From Sclerotinia nivalis (Eukaryota > Ascomycota > Leotiomycetes > Helotiales > Sclerotiniaceae): DNA of 64,000 nt. Each line of letters begins with the position of its first letter. Positions within the stretch are counted from its first letter, which is position 1. The position numbers and the translations under genes are program-made. The DNA lies in NCBI GenBank assembly GCA_029531795.1, contig JAPEIS010000003.1, positions 2,356,001-2,420,000 of the forward strand, read 5' to 3'. A model generated the notes under the pieces. It did no database searches, was not told the origin of the DNA, and was given only the letters and a program-made list of their open reading frames with translations. Below, in pieces: positions 22,908 to 34,149 of this stretch.

Positions 22908-23256
22908 GGCTGGGGATAGAGTGGGTAGAGGGGTAGGGTTTAGGATTTAGGATTTAGGTAGTAGGCAGTAGGCAGTAGGTACTAGGTAGATGAGGGGTTT
23001 ATTTGTGGTTGAGGAAGGGGATTTAGATTTCATGTTTTGTTCTATTTTTTGAGGTTATACATTTTGAGAAGTTGTGAAAGCTCTCTTATCTTTTGTGGAA
23101 GGGTCCCCGTGATATAGAGATTTCTATGAGCAGTTAACCCTACTGAAGTATATCTATCACTCCAATATTCCACCCCTATCCCATCCACTCTTCCCTCGCC
23201 ATATTCCAGCACAATATTTCAATCTCCATAGACCCACACCCGCACTCATCACCCAT
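22908..23256. terminator. Convergent 3' flank of dehydratase and NDUFAF3-like genes
   Basis: 349 bp between convergent stops. The plus-strand side has a short tandem repeat of TTAGGAT and TAGGCAG units (about 22937-22990). No gene was seen. Confidence 0.5.
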
Positions 23257-24261
23257 CTATCGACCAATAGGTAACAAAGCCCCCGCTACACTTCCCACCC
23301 CTCTCTCCGTCGCCAACAAATTAAACTGTGCAGCCGCGTTCCTCGTATCAGCGACTTCAATTCGTATACCCAATCCATTGATAAAAGCGCGGGTTTTGGG
23401 GGAAATGGGTCGCATTTCTTTGCCGAGGCCGAGAATGAGGAGATCTGTTCGGAGGGAGGTGGGTTAGTATTTGTATCGATTGCTTTGAGAAGAGAATGCT
23501 GCAGCTTCCATTTTCCAGAGAAAGAGAAGATAAGAAAAGAAAGTAAAGTTAAAAAAGAACAACCCACCAGGTCTAGGCCAAACACACCCCAAAACCCCCC
23601 AAGCCTCATCCGCACACTCAAACTGCCCTTTCCCATTAACCAATTCCCCTTCCCTCTCACCCTCCCCCTCTTCTACTCCCTGAGCCCAAGGTCTCCACCC
23701 AAACGCCTCACCCCCAACAAGCAAAACTCCACTCCCACCCCTCCATCTCCCCTCTACAAATTTCCCATCGCCACCAACTTTCACCCCGCTATTCAAATGA
23801 AACCCATCGCTTAAACACGCGTCGATACTCGTGCTAGGTGATGGCGTGTTGCCTAATACATCCAGCATGCTGAAATCCGTCTGTGTGGTTTCGGAGGAGG
23901 GGGGTCCGCGGTCGTGGGTTCGGGGGGCGTGGGAATATGTGTGTGGCGTTGAGGAGGAGGATTGCGGTGTTGGGGTCGAGGGGTTAGAGTTGGGGTTGGA
24001 GTTGCGTGGGTTGTGGGAGGAGGGGACTTTTTCCGAATAGCTGCGCGATTGGGAGGAGAAGTTGATTGGGAGGAATTGCGGCGATGAGCGTGCTTGGTGT
24101 GGATGTCCAGAGAGTAGCTTCTGATTCTTTCTCGAGATATGTCGCATACTGGTATTTATACGATGTGTTGAGAAATTTGATCGCGGGGTCAGAATCGAAT
24201 TTGCGATTTCGTGGATTGAGGGGCGGGGATGGAGGAATGAGGTATGGCGGAGATGAGACAT
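23257..24261 (-). CDS. NADH dehydrogenase assembly factor NDUFAF3-like (DUF498/Mth938 fold)
   Basis: Exons on the minus strand are 24261-23568 and 23444-23257, giving 293 residues; the intron has a GTGGGT donor and an ACAG acceptor. The first roughly 90 residues are rich in Arg, Ser and His and nearly free of acidic residues, as expected for a mitochondrial presequence. The conserved domain starts near residue 130 with FSMLDVLGN, has DGFHLNSGVKV, and is completed only by exon 2: DLLILGLGKEMRPISPKT, GIRIEVADTRNAA and FNLLATERG. These blocks match the Mth938-like family, in which NDUFAF3 helps assemble the peripheral arm of respiratory complex I. A Gly/Glu-rich insert (about 175-210) separates two halves of the domain. 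The gene is convergent with the dehydratase. The unspliced frame runs into intron sequence and gives a false hydrophobic C-terminus. Confidence 0.85.
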
Positions 24262-27200
24262 GATGAATGAGTTCTTTAGTGGAGATTGTTTTCTTGATTT
24301 TTGAAGCTAGTGGTATTATGCGAATTGAAGATGGTATAGTGTTGATGTTATGTTCGTAGGGTGCTTTTTCGTTATGGGGTTGTGAATGGGTTGAGATGAA
24401 GCTTTGAGCTCTGGAAAATTGTCGAATCGGAGAGCTTGGATGTTGTGAACGTCATCAATGAGCTTTCTTGGTGCCGAAATTCACCCGCTCTACAAAGTCA
24501 AAATCTAGCATCAGATATCTTCGCATTTCCAATCCCGCACGATAATTATTTCAGAGGAAAAAATTGAAGCGTATGAATGGGAAATTGTCTATTAGAGAGC
24601 TGGGGATTAGAGGGAGGGTGAATTTATTATTTATGACTTTGTAGGATTTTAGAGATATATCAATTAATTTATCTCTAATATCAAAAAGACTATAGGGTTT
24701 GAATTATTCATTTACTTTCTCTTCTAATCAGCCCCTCAACAGCACTATCGGTGCCATCGAGTCTTCTCAAAATCTTTTATCAATCTCTCATCTCATCTTC
24801 AGATCTCTTTTTTACTCAAAAATATTATTTTCTATTCTTATATTCTTATATCCAATCCTCAACACCCATCCATTCACCCATCTTCCATCTATATCTATGA
24901 TCCCACAAAAACAAACTATTAGTAACTCTTTAAATACAAAACCTTTCTTTTATAAATATATTTCGGGGATAAAAATCAAAGATGGAGAGAGTATATATAC
25001 TTTATGTGATGTTGATTATTGAATTGTTATTATTATTTTTATTTATATTAGTATTATTTGTAGTAGATGGTAGGAGGTTTTTTGTTATGGTGGGTGTTGT
25101 GGGTGTTATATATATTAGTGATGAGTATTTTCTGAGTTGAGGGTGTGGTTAGGAGTAGGATAGGGGATAGGGGGTGGAGGTTTAAAGTATGGAAGTTTAA
25201 GGATAGGGGTTTAAGGATGGAGATTTGAGGATGAAGGTTTGAGAATGGAGATTTAAGAATAAAGGCTTAGGGATAGAAATTTAGAAATAAGAGTTTAAGG
25301 ATAAAGGTTTGCGAATTTGAGGAATCTGGGAATTTAGGAGTTTCACAGTTTCGGAGTTTAGGAATCCAAGAGCTTGAGTTTAAAGTAGACGAGGGATGAA
25401 GAAATTAAGCAGCCATAAATAACAATATCCTCCAACGAAAAAACCTCTACCGCATAAAGTTTTCCTCCACTCAGTTTGAATCCATACAAAATCCCAACCC
25501 TTCAAATGACATATCCATCTAAAAAACAAAACTGTATATTATAGATAATAGCAAGTATAGGCAATAAGTGATAAGAAAAAAAATGTATGTAAAATAGTAA
25601 CACCAAAAGCCAAATCATCTCATTGCCATGCTCAGTATGATTCAGATCAATGATTCAATCTGTACGACAATTGTGTTCGATGTTACATGAGTGGGAGCGA
25701 AGGCATCATGACGATATTGTCTAACATGTCTGACGCGCTTTTCGGGGTTGTGTGACGACACTGGTAGGTTTGAGGCGTGATTATGGACCTGGATTGATGT
25801 GTTCCTGAGTGGAGGAGCTAGAAGCTGGAATGTGTGATGGTGGTAGGTGTGTAATTTTTATGTTTGGGGGCTAGAGTGGGATGCACCGTGTGTTACCAGA
25901 TGTTATGTTGGGGAAGGCAAGAATCAGATGGTGTAGTTCAAGTCCCTGTCTCTAATTCAGGGTCGAAAATTCTCGAAAACCTGTCGAATCTTTTGAGACA
26001 ATTATTGGGATATCATATAGGGAACATCCAGATGAATACACAAACTTAAATATGGAGGATTGAAGAACTAGTGATAGAATTTCGGAAGATTTCAAAGAAA
26101 GTCATTGTAGATGGGTGACAAACATACTCAGCTGGATCAAATCCACATCTTTGAGTTCAACATTCTCGAGTATTCGTTTGGTTATATTTGGGAATATCAC
26201 TGGAATTGTGAAAAATGCAACATTTCACGGATATGTGAGATGGGACATAAGGGATTGAAGTTGAGACCAAAATTTTCGCGAGCCTCTATATAGAGATCGA
26301 AGAAAATTGTTCTGGATATGCAAGAAAACGACTGGGGGAAAATTCAAATCCCCATCTTCAAATCCAACATTGTGGAATTATCTTCTGGTGTTTTTGGTAG
26401 ACTATTGTAGATATATAAATTAAATTATCTCAGCAAAGCAAATATATAAGATAGAGCAAAAAGGATTGCAGTACTAATGCCGGATCTCCAAGAGCTTTCA
26501 AATAGTAATCCAGAACATTCCTATAATATGCTACGAACAATGTCCAATAGACGCTGAGTAGTGGATTGAAAAATAAGGTGAGGTAGACACAGTATTGGGT
26601 GTTCATGACTTAAAGAGATATTCGTGATGACTTTGAAGTTTTAGCAACAAGATAAACCCCCATCTGACTCGTAACGGTGGTATATTGGTTGTGGAACAAA
26701 GTCCGCTCCCGACAGAAATCGACTTTCGAATGAGTGATGCGCAATCTGCAATCCACGATCTACCTCATCTACTACTGCAACTAACAGTGTAGTGACATTG
26801 TGACCGGTCGACTCTTCATTGCCTAGATTCTAGACTAAGAGCCCATGGTTCAAGGAAAATGTAGAGTATCAAGAATAATAAGCATGTATATTCTTTTGAG
26901 GAACACCCGTGATGGAAACTAGACTGGGCGATTCTCCTTAGACATGAATGCAATATACTTCATGAAATGATGTTAAGGCTTACGCTTGTGTAATTCCTCC
27001 GCATATTTAAATGCATGCCATAGTATCTTAACTCGGAGGAAACCCACTCAGGCTGCAAGCAGTACAAAGATCGATCTTTCCTACTTGAAGATCTGGAACC
27101 CAGAAACGAAAGGCAGATGTAATGATAAGGTTACTCCCGCGGATTTCTTATCTTTTCGTACTTGGTAAGAAGTGATCTTCGTACTCCAGATTTGATTCCA

Positions 27201-28793
27201 GACGGCCTCGAACTTTATATCAATGGAGGTACTAAGAATTTCCTAGGCGATGTCATCTCCCGCAAAGTTGAGAGATTCGATTTCGTCATTGTGGATCTTG
27301 TGCAATGAGAATCCGTGTAAGTGGTCTGATTTTTTAGAAGTATGAAAGGGGGGATGAGAGGACGAGTCAGACAGAAACTTGAGGCGGTATACCTCATGGT
27401 CGATGTATAAAAAGTAGTCTGGTGGACGTTGAACTGCAAGCTTATAAATTACGTATTGTAACCATTAATTCTTCTGCAACTGGACATATTTAATCTTCAA
27501 TCTTTTCGTTGTGTGACCAATAATATAATTTATGCTGCATATGTTGCCCAGATTGATTTATTGAAAACATGGATAATGTTCGATTCGTTGATAAGTAAAG
27601 GATCTATTTAGCCAAATATGTTAACTTCATTTTAGACATGTACTCTATTTTACCGGCAGATTGGCCTTGTTGTTTGATAGGTCCCAAGGTATTGTTGAAC
27701 CATGGGATCGTTTCGGTAGGATACATGTACCGGGGCTGGTTTACCTTTTTAGTGTTGTTCATGCGTGATTTCATCTCCATTTTAATTACACAACATGATG
27801 GGCTCGATGTCATGTATACGTTGGTAGGGGTTAGTGGTATGTATGGGAATGAAAATGGTATCGACGACGGTAGACTGACAGAGAGAAGGAAATCTAAAAA
27901 GTTTTAGTTGAAGATTTAGTTCCAAAAGCTATACATGTATCAAGATGTTGTTGCATGCACTTGAGTAGGTTAGGTAGGTAGTCAATTGTAAATCCGTCAA
28001 CCGGGTTGGTGGCAGCATTCCTGTTTGATATGTCGTACAGTAACTATAAGACTTACTAGGTAGTTTGGATGAGTGAAGAAGTTTCTATCTCTGTAATCGT
28101 AGTTATAATTATGGTTGTGCTAAATTGCGGAGATTTTTCTTTCACATCATATGTAATGTCCCACGATTTTAATATATCAATCAATACCTACCGAGGCGTC
28201 AAATACCAATTGGGAGGATGTTCATGGGATCTGATGCATGGAGGGGAAAAGAAGGCGAAGAAGGCGAATAAGGCGAATAAGGCGAAAAAAGAAGGCAAAA
28301 CCGAATGATGACAAAGATTTGAAGGATCAAGGGTCCAACCAGTAAGGTTAAAAGAAGTATCTTGACTCCATACGGACTATTGACAACATCATAATGAGGA
28401 TAGTCAATTATATCCATTGTATTCACCGCCGTCCACCGCTATATCATATTTTGTGATAGTCTTGCTTGTGTAGCTGGTGCCGCTGATACTATTGATTGTT
28501 CCATGGACAACTGATGGCTGATGATTGATGGCTGATGGCGGTGGGTTCACAAACGATTGATAGAAGGAATTGCTGACGTTGTTGTATCATGGTGCCATGA
28601 TATTGGTGATTGTGGTGGGAATCACGAAATTGAAACAAATGAAACGGCACACACAAACCAAAAAAATCGAATAGATCGAATCGTACTCTGTACAACATTG
28701 ATTTTTTTCGATCAAAATATATTTCTTAAAATCTGAACACAAATCATACAATTATCAATTATTGTTGATTTATTTGTTGAATTCTAGAAGAAC
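24262..28793. other. Long gene-free region
   Basis: About 4.5 kb with no gene I can support. It holds a purine-rich degenerate tandem array at about 25150-25380 (units like GGTTTAAGGATGGAGA) and an AAGGCGAAT-type array at about 28250-28290. There are many short frames in both directions without recognisable content. The frames around 27604-27907 on both strands look balanced but match nothing I know. A non-coding RNA or an unrecognised multi-exon gene cannot be excluded. Confidence 0.4.
25150..25380. repeat. Degenerate purine-rich tandem array
   Basis: Imperfect repeats of about 18-20 bp of the type GG(A/T)TTTAAGGATGGAGA recur over some 230 bp, drifting toward the right end. One strand is almost free of C. 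It has no coding potential. Confidence 0.6.
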
Positions 28794-28852
28794 TACCTAC
28801 CTAGTACCTAGTACCTAGTACCTACTACCTAGTACCTACTACCTAAACCTAC
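28794..28852. repeat. CCTAGTA-type minisatellite
   Basis: A short tandem array of TACCTAGTACCTAG units with TACTACC variants. No gene is present. It lies about 450 bp upstream of the earliest possible start of the M16 protease. Confidence 0.75.
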
Positions 28853-29248
28853 TCTTACTTGATACCCGGTACAATCCATTAAAACGTTTGTTGGGGAAAA
28901 CATCGTCATTTTTGGATGTTTTTTCATTTACATAATAATTTTCCGATAGGTTGTAACATCAAAGACTCGATAATATTGAATCTTCCCTTCTTTATCATTT
29001 AACTTTAACCAGGTCGTTTACTTCCCTTACTTTATCATCAATTATATAGATCCGATCATAAGGCTTCCAGAACTAAATAACTTCCTTTTCCCCCTCTACT
29101 TTTCTATCTCTTTTAAGCTTCACCAACTTGGAGTTTGACTTCTCAATTCCTTCATCAAGCTGTCATCCTACTCCATACAGTCAGGACAACCTTTCCAACC
29201 TTCCCACCTTCCCACCTTCCCAACCACGCGTCCTACTTGACTGGCTGA

Positions 29249-29701
29249 ATGATCTGTTCTGGAACCGCCCAATGCTCAATTCGACAACGTTTACCAAGAC
29301 CAACAAATCCAATTCTATTACATAGACAACAAATCCTTCTTCCTTCATCCTCACATAGGCCAACAATCCTTTTCTCTATAAAACGTCTGCGACCACAACA
29401 ATCAAAGTCTTCACCGTCTCATAATCGATATCTTCACTCCTACTTAAATTCCCCGATAAACGGTCAAGCACAGAAACCTGTCTTCCTGTCAACTTTCGCA
29501 CAGACCTTAGACCCATATTCATTATTCATTGGACCGAATTCTAAGATCCGACTAGGCGGGGTTAAACCACACCATTACTGTCATTCACCCTTCGCGGATC
29601 ACCACAAGAAGTTGAAACTTCGAAATATCGCCTCTTTTTCTTCACAATCCTTAAACTCTCCTTCATTCCCGTCAAGGTCCTCTTTGACACTTACCGAAAA
29701 T
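29249..29701 (+). other. In-frame upstream extension of the M16 protease, possible presequence
   Basis: An open frame starts at ATG 29249 and runs without a stop into the protease ATG at 29702, adding 151 residues. The first roughly 85 residues contain no Asp or Glu but many Arg, Ser, Gln and Pro, which resembles a mitochondrial presequence. In animals, insulin-degrading enzyme has a long mitochondrial form from an upstream start (known for the family). It could equally be 5' leader that is open by chance. Confidence 0.4.
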
Positions 29702-32700
29702 ATGTCCAATTTACCTCCACCAAAGAGCTCAACAGCTCCCGACAGTCTTTTGAGAGAACAGAGAGTACATCATAGACTCGTCGAGAGACTCACCGATCGA
29801 CTCGAAACCCCAAGTTTAGATGATCGTTCTTATCGAGTTATTAAGCTTCCCAATCAATTAGAGGTTTTGCTTGTTCATGATGCTGAAACAGACAAAGCCT
29901 CTGCAGCTATGGATGTTAATGTGGGGAATTTCAGTGATCCTGAAGATTTCCCTGGTATGGCGCATGCTGTAGAGGTAAAAATGACTATTCCCGATGCTTA
30001 CAGAAATTATGCTGACATATACGTTCTTTTTAGCATCTACTTTTCATGGGAACTAAAAAGGTATTGCATACCCTTTGTACAGAAATTTGGCGCACTTTCG
30101 CACATCTCCCGAGTTAATCACAAATACTAACAATTCGAGTAGTATCCTGTAGAAAATGCATATTCACAATACCTTTCTTCACATTCAGGAAGTTCCAATG
30201 CATATACCGGTGCCACATCTACAAATTATTACTTTGAAGTTGCTGCGAAATCAGGGGAGGATGGAGCTTCAGGAGATTCGAACCTCTCGCCTTTGTATGG
30301 TGCCCTGGATCGATTCGCTCAATTCTTCATAGATCCTCTATTTCTCGATTCGACTTTGGACAGAGAATTGAAAGCCGTGGATTCAGAGAATAAGAAGAAT
30401 TTACAAAGTGATCAATGGAGATTGCATCAATTGGATAAATCATTATCGAACCCAAAGCATCCTTATTGCCATTTTTCAACAGGAAATCTAGAGGTTTTGA
30501 AGATACAACCAGAATCGCGGGGAATAAATGTTCGAGAAAAGTTTATGGAATTCCATGAAAAACATTATTCTGCGAATCGCATGAAGCTTGTCATATTGGG
30601 AAGAGAACCATTGGATAAACTGGAATCATGGGCGGCTGATCTTTTCGCCGGTGTACGAAATAAAGATTTGCCACAAAATCGATGGGAGGATGAGCGGCCT
30701 TATGGTCCAGAACAACTTTCCACTCAATGTTTCGCGAAACCTGTTATGGATTCTCGAACTTTGGACATTTCCATCCCCTTCATTGATGAAGAATTATTAT
30801 TCGAATCCCAACCTAGCCGATATCTAACACATCTTATTGGACATGAAGGACCAGGTAGTATCATGGCTTATATAAAGTCAAAGGGGTGGGCAAATGCTTT
30901 AAGTGCAGGTCAGTTGAATTCAACGAAGAGGAGCTCATCATGCGAATCCTGGCTCCTCTCACAAACTCCAAGCTTATACTAATGTCTCTTAGGTGTCTAT
31001 CCAATATGTCCTGGGACACCTGGTTTGTTCAGTTGCCAAATACGTTTGACAGAAGATGGTCTCAAGAATTACAAGGAAGTCGTGAAAGTCTTTTTCCAAT
31101 ACATCGCACTGCTCAAAGATTTACCACCTCAAGAATGGATCTTCAATGAGCAAAAGGGCTTAGCCGATGTTGATTTCAAATTCAAGCAAAAAACTCCAGC
31201 TAGTAGATTCACCAGCAAAATCAGCGCCGTCATGCAAACACCATTACCCAGAGAATGGTTACTCAGTGGCCATAGCAGACTTCGAAGGTTCGATGCAGGA
31301 AGAATATCTGCTGGACTTGATTGCTTAAGAGCTGATAATTTCCGCATGCAAATTTCTTCACAAACTTTCCCGGGTGGTTGGGATTCAAAAGAAAAATGGT
31401 ATGGCACCGAGTATAAATACGAGAAGATTCCGGCGGATTTCTTGGAAGAGATAAAGAAGGCTGCTTCTAGCAAGAAAGGAGAACGCTTCCCAGAATTACA
31501 TTTACCTCACGTAAATCAATTTATCCCAACTAAACTCGAGGTTGAAAAGAAGGAAGTTCAAGCACCTGCCATTTCCCCCAAGTTGATCAGAAATGATGAC
31601 GCGGTAAGGACATGGTTTAAAAAAGGTCAGTAAAATATTCTTGGCGTGATGGAAATAAGTGCTAATTCGTTACTAGATGATACTTTCTGGGTTCCAAAAG
31701 CAAATCTATTCATTCAGTGCAGAAATCCTTTACCAATGGCCACGGCAGAAAACTCCCTCAAAGCAAGAATGTATACAGATTTGGTTTATGACGCATTAGA
31801 AGATTACGCTTATGATGCCGAGCTTGCCGGACTCGAATACTCTGTATCTAGTCATTCAATGGGTTTGGAGATTAGTGTTTCCGGATATAATGATAAACTC
31901 TCAGTTCTTTTGGAGAAGGTATTGACTACCATGAGAGATCTTGAGGTCAAACAGGATCGATTTGAGATTATTAAGGAGAGGTTAACAAGAGGTCTAAAGA
32001 ACTGGGACTTTCAACAACCTTACAATCAAGTCGGTGATTACATGAGATGGCTCAGCAGCGAGAAAGGCTACATAAATGAGCAATACCTAGCCGAATTACC
32101 ACATCTTACTGCGGCCGATATTCAACAGTTCTATCCACATCTATTAAGACAGATGCACATTGAAACTTTTGTTCATGGAAACTTGTACAAGGAGGATGCT
32201 TTGAAATTGGCCGATTTGACAGAAAGCATTTTGAAGCCAAGAGTATTACCTCAAACTCAATGGCCAATAGGTAGATCTTTAGTCTTTCCACCTGGAGCTA
32301 ATTTCGTTTACCACAAGACTCTGAAAGATCCGGCCAATGTCAATCATTGTATAGAATACGTTCTATCTGTTGGAGATAAGGCTATTCGTCCTCAAAGAGC
32401 CAAGACCCTTCTTCTCGATCAAATGACTCATGAACCTGCATTTGATCAATTACGAACCAAAGAGCAGCTAGGATATGTTGTATTTAGTGGATGTTCAACA
32501 ACAACTACCACTATCGCTTATAGATTCATCATCCAAAGTGAAAAGACTCCACAATATCTTGAAGAACGAATTGATTCTTTCTTGGTTGGATATTCGGAAA
32601 CCCTTAAGAATATGTCAGATTCTGAATTTGGGGGACACAAGAGAAGTTTAATCACGAAACGATTGGAGAAGTTGAAGAATTTGGATCAAGAATCAAATCG

Positions 32701-33147
32701 TATCTGGTCTCATATTGATTATGAGTACTTTGACTTTGAACTTGGTAAGTTATATCCTGTATTGTATTGAGTTGATAAACTAACATGTTGAAAGTCCATC
32801 ATGACGCTGCAAATGTCAAAGCACTCACTAAAGAAGATATGATACAATTCTATGATCAATTTATCTTACCATCTTCTCCACTTCGATCTAAACTCGCCAT
32901 TCACCTCATTGCTCAAGGTACCTCTTTACCGGAAGAGAAACCAGAAGTACAAACTGTTCTTGCAATCAATAAAGATCGTAAAGATGCTGAAGATGGAGAA
33001 GCTATTGTAGTCAAGGTTGAAGGTAATGGTACTAAGCCATATGTCATTACGGATGTACGACAATTCAAGAGTATGTTGCAGGTTACCGCGGGACCACAAC
33101 CTGTCAAGCACATTAGTGAGTTCGAGGATTTGGATTCAAAATTATAA
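29702..33147 (+). CDS. STE23: Insulysin/Ste23-type M16 zinc metallopeptidase
   Basis: Exons 29702-29974, 30034-30060 (27 nt), 30143-30908, 30993-31625, 31677-32744 and 32795-33147 give 1039 residues, the usual length for insulin-degrading enzyme. The inverted zinc motif HxxEH is split by the first intron: His88, Glu91 and His92 in GMAHAVEHLLFMGTKKYP. The remaining zinc ligand lies in the RELKAVDSENKKN block (about residues 174-187). The C-terminal half has the substrate-gripping motif RTKEQLGYVVFSG typical of the M16A family. In yeast, Ste23 helps mature the a-factor pheromone and degrades short peptides in the cytosol; here the role is inferred from family. Four of the five introns are phase 1 or fall between codons near conserved blocks. 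A longer in-frame start at 29249 exists. Confidence 0.92.
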
Positions 33148-33794
33148 ATCGAAAAAGAGAAGAATGGGTATAGAATATCAAACCGCATTTTGGCGGATGT
33201 ACTAGGAGCACAATAGATGTGCTTAGCTGGGCTAAATTACCGGATCGGATCGGACTGGAATTGCATGGCTGGGAGTTGAATTGAAATCATCATGGGGATA
33301 GGAGATGCTAGATAGAATGGGTTGGTCTGGTCTGGTCTAGTCTTTGGTCTTCGGGTCTTTTGGTCTAGTAGATAGATACCCGCGAGATTTTCAAATGAAT
33401 GCGATGAGTTAGACAATTTTTCGCTTTTTTTATTGTATGTGAATTCGTAAATCGTGTAGATCTGAATAGTTTTAAAGAGTTCGATGATTAAATATTTCTT
33501 AGAGTCTTTAATTCTTTGGCTGTAGGAGGAAGGAGGCCGGAAAAACAATTCGTTCGCATGAGGTTCAATCGGTGGTATATATCTCTCTTTGATGAATGTC
33601 GTTAAGTCATTATCCATATTATCTCTTATATATCTTTCATAATTCTATTTCATCATCCCATCTCCCATCTCCTATCTCCTCATTTTTCTTTCCTCTCCTC
33701 TCTCCTCTCCCCTTGACTCTTATCGCTTCACCCATCTACTCCATCCCCTTCATTCCCTTCTATCATCTCTAAAATACCTCATATCTAAATTAAG
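33148..33794. other. 3' flank of the M16 protease gene
   Basis: Roughly 650 bp without a gene. It includes a GGTCTGGTCT/GGTCTAGTCT short array near 33320-33365 and a pyrimidine-rich stretch at 33640-33760. Confidence 0.4.
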
Positions 33795-33907
33795 TAATAA
33801 AATAAAATAAAATAAAATAAAATAAAATAAAATAAAATAAAATAAAATAAAATAAAATAAAATAAAATAAAATAAAATAAAATAAAATAAAATAAAATAA
33901 AATAAAA
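33795..33907. repeat. AAAAT pentanucleotide microsatellite
   Basis: More than twenty near-perfect AAAAT/TAAAA units run up to the left end of the solo LTR. Two more units continue on its right side (34145-34158), so one array was split by the insertion. Confidence 0.95.
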
Positions 33908-34149
33908 TGTCACGGGGTCAGGGCCGGGCCACTGGACCGGCCCCTTTAGTAGGCTCCACCTGTCCGATCCAGCACCGAGCGGGGCACGCTCGGTGATCGT
34001 ACCCTGTAAGAGCGCTAGGGCTCGGAGCCCTAGCACACACAAATGTATTTAAAGGAAACGTTCCTTCTGTAGAAACGTAGCTCTTCGAGCTACGTCTTAT
34101 CAATAAAAGTGATTTCTGTTATCCTGTCTGCTGCCTCCGTGATATAAAA
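33903..34149 (+). mobile_element. Solo LTR with 5-bp target duplication
   Basis: The element runs from 33908 to 34144 (237 bp). It begins TGTCACGG and ends CCGTGATA, so the ends are inverted copies of each other; the usual terminal CA has become TA. A TAAAA duplication flanks it at 33903-33907 and 34145-34149. Inside are a TATTTAAAG promoter-like box near 34045 and an AATAAAAG polyadenylation signal near 34101, in the order expected of an LTR read on the plus strand. There is no internal gag-pol sequence, so this is a solo LTR left by recombination. Superfamily (gypsy or copia) cannot be told from the LTR alone. Confidence 0.82.

Noticed and set aside
20411..24261. Secondary-metabolite cluster around the dehydratase
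   Set aside because: No synthase, P450, transporter or regulator lies nearby; the neighbours are a complex I assembly factor and a calpain.
33785..34103. Minus-strand frames across the AAAAT array and LTR
   Set aside because: They are translations of the microsatellite and LTR and contain no protein-like sequence.
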